A stretch of 14,961 bases of DNA, from contig JAFDHB010000087.1 of NCBI GenBank assembly GCA_019308985.1, positions 1 through 14,961 on the forward strand, in the 5' to 3' direction. This DNA comes from Deltaproteobacteria bacterium (lineage in GTDB: Bacteria; Desulfobacterota; DSM-4660; Desulfatiglandales; HGW-15). Below the pieces are notes generated by a model, which did no database searches, had not been told where the DNA came from, and saw only the letters and a list, made by a program, of their open reading frames with translations. Both the position numbers and the translations under genes were made by a program. Below, piece by piece: positions 7,654 to 12,692 of this stretch; the first letter of the stretch is position 1, and every line of letters starts with the position of its first letter.

Positions 7654-7873
7654 CTAGGCTCATCTAGACGGAAACACCTCTTTCGCCAAAATGCTGCTGG
7701 GACGGTGGAAATTGAGCGCGGCGAGCGCATAAGCCGTTCATTACAGTTGGGTAAAGTGGGCGTCTATTTTAGGAATGGCTCAGGTTGGGGTAGAAAGTTG
7801 TACCTATACTGTACCAAATACAGCTAGGTTTAAGGGAAATATTCTTGGCTTCCAGCTAACCTCTTGAAATTAC

Positions 7874-7950
7874 TGGTGCGCCCAGCAGGATTCGAACCTG
7901 CGACCTACGGATTCGTAGTCCGTCGCTCTATCCAGCTGAGCTATGGGCGC
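7874..7950 (-). tRNA. tRNA-Arg (anticodon ACG)
   Basis: Read on the minus strand, the 77 nt fold as a complete cloverleaf. The acceptor stem is GCGCCCA paired with TGGGCGC, the D arm GCTC/GAGC, and the anticodon stem ACGGA/TCCGT around loop CTACGAA, giving anticodon ACG. The variable loop is AGGTC, the T stem GCAGG/CCTGC with loop TTCGAAT, and the discriminator A precedes an encoded CCA. The wobble A would be expected to be deaminated to inosine to read CGU, CGC and CGA codons. The 3' end faces the DUF499 operon. tRNA 3' ends are common integration sites for islands, and this tRNA separates the two defence arms. Confidence 0.97.
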
Positions 7951-7976
7951 ACTGGACAAAATTGTGACTAAACAAG

Positions 7977-8005
7977 AAAATAACAGAACCGGGGTGAAAT
8001 GGCAA
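7977..8005 (-). promoter_or_regulatory. Candidate promoter of tRNA-Arg
   Basis: On the minus strand TTGCCA (8005-8000, five of six) and TATTTT (7982-7977, four of six) are 17 bp apart and end 26 nt before the tRNA 5' base. This would give a leader of about 20 nt. The -10 box is weak, so confidence is modest. Confidence 0.35.
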
Positions 8006-8006
8006 G

Positions 8007-8033
8007 AGTCCTTCGGAAGGGCTGGGCGTTTTT
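8007..8033 (+). terminator. Weak terminator-like hairpin
   Basis: AGTCCTT (8007-8013) and AAGGGCT (8017-8023) can pair, with one G-T wobble, around a 3-nt loop, and TTTTT follows at 8029-8033. The T run is separated from the stem by GGGCG, which is poor for intrinsic termination, and no plus-strand gene ends just upstream. It may be a chance structure. Confidence 0.2.
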
Positions 8034-8042
8034 AAGAGCTGA

Positions 8043-8153
8043 TCAGCCGGCCTTGATCTTCTGGATGATTTCAGTTATGGAGTAGCACGAGAGATAGGGT
8101 ATGCGCCTGACCTCTCCGCCGGTCTGGCGTCGAGGAACGAGGAGAAGGGTCAT
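8043..8153 (-). CDS. Possible 36-residue small protein or 3' remnant of a lost gene
   Basis: A minus-strand frame starting at ATG 8151-8153 and stopping at TGA 8043-8045 encodes 36 residues. It begins M-T-L-L-L-V-P-R-R-Q and ends S-I-T-E-I-I-Q-K-I-K-A-G. The composition looks protein-like, with an amphipathic helical end. The same frame stays open upstream to about 8255, but that part is rich in Ser and Pro and has no ATG; a GTG lies 15 nt above the ATG. I do not recognise the sequence. It could be a small protein, the end of a truncated gene next to the tRNA, or chance. Confidence 0.25.
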   Translation of the reverse strand: MTLLLVPRRQTGGEVRRIPYLSCYSITEIIQKIKAG

Positions 8154-8287
8154 GGAGCCTGGAGCCACCCGATGCGGGATGGCGGGTCCTTCTTTCTGCG
8201 ATCTTGAAGAAGGTGGATGACAGGGAAGAGAGGGTGAAAGCCTTGGCGCGCTTCTTTAGCGGCTACGTTGAATACCTCAACAAATAA
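8111..8287 (+). pseudogene. Plus-strand coding remnant (3' end only)
   Basis: The frame ending at TAA 8285-8287 is open from 8111 but has no ATG. Its last 34 or so codons look like a real helical C-terminus: charged and regular, with V-D-D-R-E-E-R-V-K-A-L-A-R-F-F in the middle and Y-V-E-Y-L-N-K at the end. An in-frame TGA at 8108-8110 blocks any longer reading. I read it as a possible remnant of a gene lost at the tRNA-proximal edge of the island; the family is unknown. It overlaps the antisense small frame near 8150, so both cannot be trusted there. Confidence 0.25.
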
Positions 8288-8292
8288 GGTAA

Positions 8293-8320
8293 GGGCTCTT
8301 TTGCTCCAGGAAAGGAGCCC
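8293..8320. repeat. Strong hairpin just upstream of the ADP-ribosylglycohydrolase
   Basis: GGGCTCTTTT (8293-8302) and AAAGGAGCCC (8311-8320) pair over 10 bp with one G-T wobble around loop GCTCCAGG. It starts 6 nt after the remnant's stop codon and ends 2 nt before the ATG at 8322. In the transcript it would bury the GGAG ribosome-binding site of that ATG. It could be an old terminator stem without a U tract, or a structure limiting translation from 8322. Confidence 0.45.
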
Positions 8321-8321
8321 C

Positions 8322-9299
8322 ATGCCCAGGTTAGAAAAGGTCCTGCAGATGTCCGTGGAGCTAAATAAAGCCAGGGGAGTGTTGTATGGTCTGGCTATCG
8401 GGGATGCCCTGGGCAGACCTGCTGAATTCATGCCCCTTTCTGACATCAAAAGAAAGTATGGCCAAAAAGGGATTCAAGACCTCCCTGAACCAGCCCTCTT
8501 CACCGATGATACCCAGATGAGCCTGGCCATTGCCGAAGCACTGGTCAGGGCAGGTCATAGGGACATTGAGACCATAATGGGGGCGGTCAAGGAGGAATTC
8601 CTAAAATGGTACCATTCGCCTGATACCCCATCCAGGGCACCTGGAAGAACCTGCCTCACTGGCGTGGCAAACATGGAATCCGGCATTCACTGGACCAGAA
8701 GCGGAATGCCAGAGTCCAAGGGGTGTGGCTCGGCCATGAGGGCAGCTCCCATCGGGTATCTTTATCAACACCATCCGGAAAAGCTAAGAGAAGTGGCCCA
8801 TGCCACGGGCATCTGCACCCATGGACATCCAACTGCGGATGCGGCCTGCATCGGTGCAGCATACCTGGTGAAACTGGCGTTGGATGGTGTAGAACCGTCC
8901 AGTATGACTGGAGAACTCTTGGGTTTTACCCGAGGCATTTCTGATGAATGGGAACAAGCCATCGGCAGGGTAGAAGAATGCATAAACTGGGGAGAGGAAG
9001 AAGAGGCCCTTGAGTATCTCGGTGAGGGCTGGGTCGGTGAAGAAGCCGTGGCTTTATCCCTTTATTGTTTTCTAAGATATCCGGACAGTTACGAAAAAGT
9101 GGTAATCGGGGGTGCAAACACCAATGGAGACTCGGATTCCGTTGCGTGCATTGCGGGTTCAATCAGCGGCGCTTTCCTTGGCATTGAGGCTATCCCGGAG
9201 CGATGGATCAAAAACATCGAGAGATCTGAATGCTTATATGACATTGCTGTAAGATTGGCCCAAAAGAAAGAGACGATGAATGAAGGAAGCAGGATGTGA
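8322..9299 (+). CDS. ADP-ribosylglycohydrolase (DraG/ARH family)
   Basis: This 325-residue enzyme is predicted to remove ADP-ribose from modified macromolecules using bound Mg2+. Family hallmarks are G-V-L-Y-G-L-A-I-G-D-A-L-G (19-31), the metal-binding T61-D62-D63-T64 followed by Q-M-S-L-A-I, G-C-G-S-A-M-R-A-A-P-I-G (134-145), T-H-G-H-P-T-A-D-A (166-174), and G-G-A-N-T-N-G-D270-S-D272-S (263-273). The last is the second metal-binding site, normally D-x-D-T/S. Length is typical. The start is uncertain: ATG 8322 has GGAG only 4 nt upstream and within a hairpin, while ATG 8349 has AAAAGG about 8 nt upstream and still keeps the whole domain. A TTG at 8268 would run through the hairpin and is unlikely. 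The gene lies alone between the tRNA and the helicase gene (126-bp gap). Its substrate is unknown; a defence-related role is inferred from location only. Confidence 0.9.
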   Translation: MPRLEKVLQMSVELNKARGVLYGLAIGDALGRPAEFMPLSDIKRKYGQKGIQDLPEPALFTDDTQMSLAIAEALVRAGHRDIETIMGAVKEEFLKWYHSPDTPSRAPGRTCLTGVANMESGIHWTRSGMPESKGCGSAMRAAPIGYLYQHHPEKLREVAHATGICTHGHPTADAACIGAAYLVKLALDGVEPSSMTGELLGFTRGISDEWEQAIGRVEECINWGEEEEALEYLGEGWVGEEAVALSLYCFLRYPDSYEKVVIGGANTNGDSDSVACIAGSISGAFLGIEAIPERWIKNIERSECLYDIAVRLAQKKETMNEGSRM

Positions 9300-9352
9300 A
9301 CGAGGTCAAAATTCTTCTGGCTTCTCTGTATCGTCGGTTGTAGCGGGCCATA

Positions 9353-9367
9353 GCCCCTTTCAGGGGT
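9353..9367. repeat. Short hairpin in the gap between the ARH gene and the helicase gene
   Basis: GCCCCT (9353-9358) and AGGGGT (9362-9367) can form a 6-bp stem (one G-T pair) with a 3-nt loop. It sits 53 nt after the ADP-ribosylglycohydrolase stop. No T run follows, so intrinsic termination is doubtful. The rest of the 126-bp gap shows no clear promoter. Confidence 0.2.
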
Positions 9368-9425
9368 CGACCAAAACCAATCCCTCTGGACACGAATCTT
9401 TGATCACATTGTTTGGGGTTGAGCA

Positions 9426-12400
9426 ATGGTGAGCACATCAACGCAAACAGCTTCAATACCCAGGGTTGGCATGTTTGCCACGGTCCGCAACAGGCGCGGC
9501 GTGATATCCGCCGTTGAACCCTTTGACGGGGAAGGTGGACGGCTTCACCTGGTTCACCTTGAGTACAAGGATGACCAGATTCCCCCAGATGATCGACTGC
9601 TGTGGGAGCTGGAACCTCACAAGAACCTGCTTGAACCGACAGCCCTGCCGATTTCCACGGGCACGGACCCAATGCCGCCTGAAGATTTCGACGCCCTTCT
9701 GCGGGCCTCTCGTTGGACGGCAACCACTCCCTATCTTGATCCCGACAGTGAAGGCCCTCTCGATCGCCTTCCCATTTCGAGCCCGTTTCACGGTGCGGTC
9801 CAGATAGAGGATTTTCAGCTCGTGCCCCTTTTGAAAGCCCTTCGAATGCCCCGGGTTAACCTGCTCATTGCAGACGACGTGGGTCTGGGCAAGACTGTCG
9901 AGGCGGGATTGATCCTCAGCGAACTCTTGCTGCGCCGCCGGATTCAACGGATCCTGATCCTCACGCCGGCCTCTTTGAGGCTTCAGTGGCGTGACGAAAT
10001 GTGGGAAAAATTCTCCATTTCCTTCAATCTCGTTGATAGGAGAGAGACCCACCTCCTTCGCAGGCGCCTTGGCATGGATGCCAATCCGTGGCGATCCTTC
10101 AGCCGCATAATCGCCTCCTACCACTATCTGAGACAAGACGACGTGCTTGAACAGTTCATGGCCGCCTGCCGCACCCCTGAGGGTTCCCCGCACCTCCCCT
10201 GGGATCTGCTCATTGTCGACGAGTGCCATAACCTGATGCCCTCGGCCTTCGGGGATGACAGCGACCTGTGCCGTATGCTGCGCTTGCTGGCACCGCAGTT
10301 CGAACACCGCATTTTTTTGAGCGCCACGCCCCACAACGGCCATACCCAGTGTTTTACGGGTCTTCTCGAGATACTGGATCCGGTGCGATTCAGCAAGACC
10401 GACGAACTCAAAGCCGCAGAAAGAAGGCGCATCCCGCAAGTGGTATTGCGGCGGTTGAAGGGTGAAATCAACGCCCGCACATCCCCGCCAAAGTTCTGCA
10501 AGCGTGTCTCGCCACGCGGGTTGCCGCTGCAATTGTCCGAACAGGAAATAGAATTGAACAAGGCCTTCGATGCCTTTCGCACCGCCATCAGGAAGCTGAT
10601 CGGCAGTGGTGCTGCCGGTCGGCGGCGGGCCGGGAGTTTTGCTGTAGAAATCCTGGGCAAACGGCTGCTGAGTTGCCCCACAGCATTTGCGGAATCCTGG
10701 CGCCGTTGCAAGGAAGGCCTCGCTCAGGACTATCAGGACTATCAAGCCGCGGAAACCGAGGTGGATGCGGTCCGACGAACCCTCCTGCGCGACACCGGGG
10801 ACGACCGTGAAGCCCAGTCACGAGAATCCACGGCATCCACTGTAGTGGGAGCCTGGCTCAAAACCTTTGCCGCAGCCCTGGAAACCGAGATCAGCGCACT
10901 GGACAAAGCGATCAGGGACCTGGGGCTCAATGTCGATACTGATGATATCATCGAGCAGACGCCGGTAGCCGATGCCCGGTTTCATAGCCTGATTTCTTTG
11001 GTAGAAGAACTTTTGCGTTCAGACGGGGATTTCTGCGACGACGAAAGGCTCGTCGTCTTCACCGAGTACAAAACCACCTTGGACTACCTTGCCCGCAGGC
11101 TGCGCGAACGCTATGAGCCAGAAAGGATCCTGACCCTGTTTGGTGGCATGGAGGAGACCGAACGCGACCTGGTCAAGAAGGCCTTCAACGACACGGCCCA
11201 TTCCGTTCGCATCCTTGTGGCCACGGATGCCGCTGCCGAGGGACTGAACCTCCAGCGCACCGCACGCTATGTGCTGCACTATGACTGCCCATGGAACCCG
11301 TCCCGACTGGAACAACGAAACGGCCGCCTTGATCGGCACGGCCAGGCGCGTGACGTGGCGGTGTATCACTTCATGAGCGACCAGGACCAGGATCTGCGTT
11401 TTCTCTCTCACGTGATCGCCAAGGCGCACGAAATTCGAGAGGACCTCGGCTCTACCAATGAAATTTTTGACGAAGCGGCTCACAGACGGCTGGTGCAAGG
11501 TGAGAGCCTCGCAATCGTCCAGGCCGATCTGGACAGACATGTTGAGGCCGCCAAAGGCCGTGCGGCTATAGATGCCGATGAAACACCTGAAACAGGGGGG
11601 GATGGTGGCGTCGCAGCCGAGCAATTGCAGGCCCTGGCAGCTAAATTAGACCTGGATACAGAGTCCCTCCGGGATACTCTCGAGGCTGCCATGGCCATTC
11701 ATGGGGGACGGCCCCAGCTAGAACGTATTGATCAAGAATTGACCAGGAAAATACTAAACCCCGCCTTATCCGGTTGGAGCGAGGTCATCGACGATTCACT
11801 CAGACGCAGGACGGCCCAGGGTATCCACGGTCCTGTACCTCGCCTGGCCTTCAGCCCTGAGCCTTTCATCGAAAAAGTGGGGGAGCGTTTCGTGTTCAAC
11901 CCGCGACCCGATGTAATCCTCGTGCATCTTTCCCACCCCATGATCCAGCGCGCCCTTGGGTCCCTTATACGTCGTCGTTTCCCAGGGACCAGTGAATCCG
12001 TTTCCCGGTGGACGTTGCGTTTGGGAGGGGTACCGGAAGGATGTGAGGCATTAGTGCTGCTGAGCATAGAGGAACTGGCCGTCAACGAGCTGCGCGAGAT
12101 TTTCCATCACTGGGTGCGGACACTAGCTTTTCCCGTGATTAATGGGCGGCTCGGGAGGTCTCTCCCTCATCGACCTGCCATGGAATTTAGACATGCCGAG
12201 ACCACCCTTCGCGCCGACCATCACGAGCGTGCCAGGGAGCTTCTTGAAGACCTGGAGCCGGATCTGAGGGAGTATCTCTCCGAACATACCGCAAGGCTTA
12301 CCGAGAATTTGCGGGCACAGCTTGAACAAGCAGGCAAGGCAGCCCGAGCACAGGAGGAGGAACGCTATCGCAGCCGCCAGGGTGAAATCTCTACCCTGAT

Positions 12401-12692
12401 CGTCGAAAACACCCTGGCCAAGCTGGAGCGCGAGATTGCCAAGCTGAAGGTGGAGCGCCAACAGGGGCTGCTCTTTGATGAGGATCGGCAACTGGAAGCC
12501 ATTGACCGCTCTATCCAGGAAAAACAGGAGGAGCTTGCTCGCCGCCGACGCCACTACGAAGAGGTTCGAACCCAGCTCGAGCGGGAGCGAGAACGTATCC
12601 TGAGGCGTCTTTTACCGAAACGGCACAGCATGGTGGATAAGGCTCAAGTCTTTCCGGTCTGTGTTGAAGTTCGATCGCCGGGAGGGGCCTGA
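9426..12692 (+). CDS. drmD: SNF2/RapA-like DNA helicase, probable DISARM DrmD
   Basis: This 1088-residue superfamily 2 ATPase has both RecA-like lobes. Residues about 12-65 form a beta-rich, RapA-like N-terminal module. Walker A is A-D-D-V-G-L-G-K-T (149-157), motif II is D265-E-C-H268, and motif III is S299-A-T301. A helical insert with low similarity to known helicases spans about 380-520. The second lobe has V-V-F-T-E-Y-K (543-549), A-T-D-A-A-A-E-G-L-N-L-Q (599-610) and motif VI Q630-R-N-G-R-L-D-R-H-G-Q640. Residues about 925-1065 are rich in Glu, Arg and Leu and look like a long coiled coil. The ATG at 9426 has a purine-rich GGGG/TTGAG upstream. Its stop shares one base with the start of a drmMI-like methylase (TGATG), the first two genes of class 1 DISARM. 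A generic RapA-type helicase is the alternative, but the partner argues for DrmD. Confidence 0.8.
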   Translation: MVSTSTQTASIPRVGMFATVRNRRGVISAVEPFDGEGGRLHLVHLEYKDDQIPPDDRLLWELEPHKNLLEPTALPISTGTDPMPPEDFDALLRASRWTATTPYLDPDSEGPLDRLPISSPFHGAVQIEDFQLVPLLKALRMPRVNLLIADDVGLGKTVEAGLILSELLLRRRIQRILILTPASLRLQWRDEMWEKFSISFNLVDRRETHLLRRRLGMDANPWRSFSRIIASYHYLRQDDVLEQFMAACRTPEGSPHLPWDLLIVDECHNLMPSAFGDDSDLCRMLRLLAPQFEHRIFLSATPHNGHTQCFTGLLEILDPVRFSKTDELKAAERRRIPQVVLRRLKGEINARTSPPKFCKRVSPRGLPLQLSEQEIELNKAFDAFRTAIRKLIGSGAAGRRRAGSFAVEILGKRLLSCPTAFAESWRRCKEGLAQDYQDYQAAETEVDAVRRTLLRDTGDDREAQSRESTASTVVGAWLKTFAAALETEISALDKAIRDLGLNVDTDDIIEQTPVADARFHSLISLVEELLRSDGDFCDDERLVVFTEYKTTLDYLARRLRERYEPERILTLFGGMEETERDLVKKAFNDTAHSVRILVATDAAAEGLNLQRTARYVLHYDCPWNPSRLEQRNGRLDRHGQARDVAVYHFMSDQDQDLRFLSHVIAKAHEIREDLGSTNEIFDEAAHRRLVQGESLAIVQADLDRHVEAAKGRAAIDADETPETGGDGGVAAEQLQALAAKLDLDTESLRDTLEAAMAIHGGRPQLERIDQELTRKILNPALSGWSEVIDDSLRRRTAQGIHGPVPRLAFSPEPFIEKVGERFVFNPRPDVILVHLSHPMIQRALGSLIRRRFPGTSESVSRWTLRLGGVPEGCEALVLLSIEELAVNELREIFHHWVRTLAFPVINGRLGRSLPHRPAMEFRHAETTLRADHHERARELLEDLEPDLREYLSEHTARLTENLRAQLEQAGKAARAQEEERYRSRQGEISTLIVENTLAKLEREIAKLKVERQQGLLFDEDRQLEAIDRSIQEKQEELARRRRHYEEVRTQLERERERILRRLLPKRHSMVDKAQVFPVCVEVRSPGGA

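Larger units (their letters stand above)
7458..7873. other. Intergenic and leader region between the DUF499 operon and tRNA-Arg
   Basis: I find no convincing gene in these 416 bases. The plus strand is open from about 7432 to 7827 (131 codons), but it contains no ATG, begins with a TTG inside the ATPase gene and matches no family I know. The stretch is AT-richer than the flanking genes (25 of 60 bases G or C in 7621-7680). It carries the best candidate promoter for the minus-strand operon and an inverted repeat in the presumed leader, listed separately. No attachment-site copy of the tRNA 3' end and no integrase fragment was seen here. Confidence 0.6.
7951..8321. other. Gene-poor region between tRNA-Arg and the ADP-ribosylglycohydrolase
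   Basis: These 371 bases hold no full-length gene. They contain the candidate tRNA promoter, a hairpin near 8007-8023, a possible 36-residue minus-strand reading frame (8043-8153), a plus-strand coding remnant ending at 8287, and a strong hairpin at 8293-8320. The two coding-like stretches lie on opposite strands and overlap, so at most one is likely to be genuine where they meet. Confidence 0.6.

Noticed and set aside
7432..7827. 131-codon plus-strand open frame between the DUF499 gene and the tRNA
   Set aside because: It has no ATG, begins with TTG inside the divergent ATPase gene, overlaps the candidate operon promoter and matches no family I recognise. Its later half looks somewhat protein-like, so a remnant cannot be excluded.
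8268..8321. TTG start adding 18 residues to the ADP-ribosylglycohydrolase
   Set aside because: The extra residues precede the conserved domain, the TTG lacks a good ribosome-binding site, and the segment contains a strong hairpin. ATG 8322 or 8349 is preferred.
8150..8449. 99-codon minus-strand frame over the start of the ADP-ribosylglycohydrolase
   Set aside because: More than a third of it is antisense to the conserved N-terminal ARH motifs, and it shows no domain of its own.
9453..10745. 430-codon minus-strand open frame antisense to the helicase gene
   Set aside because: It lies opposite a gene with complete helicase motifs. Long antisense frames are expected in GC-rich coding DNA, and its translation shows no domain.
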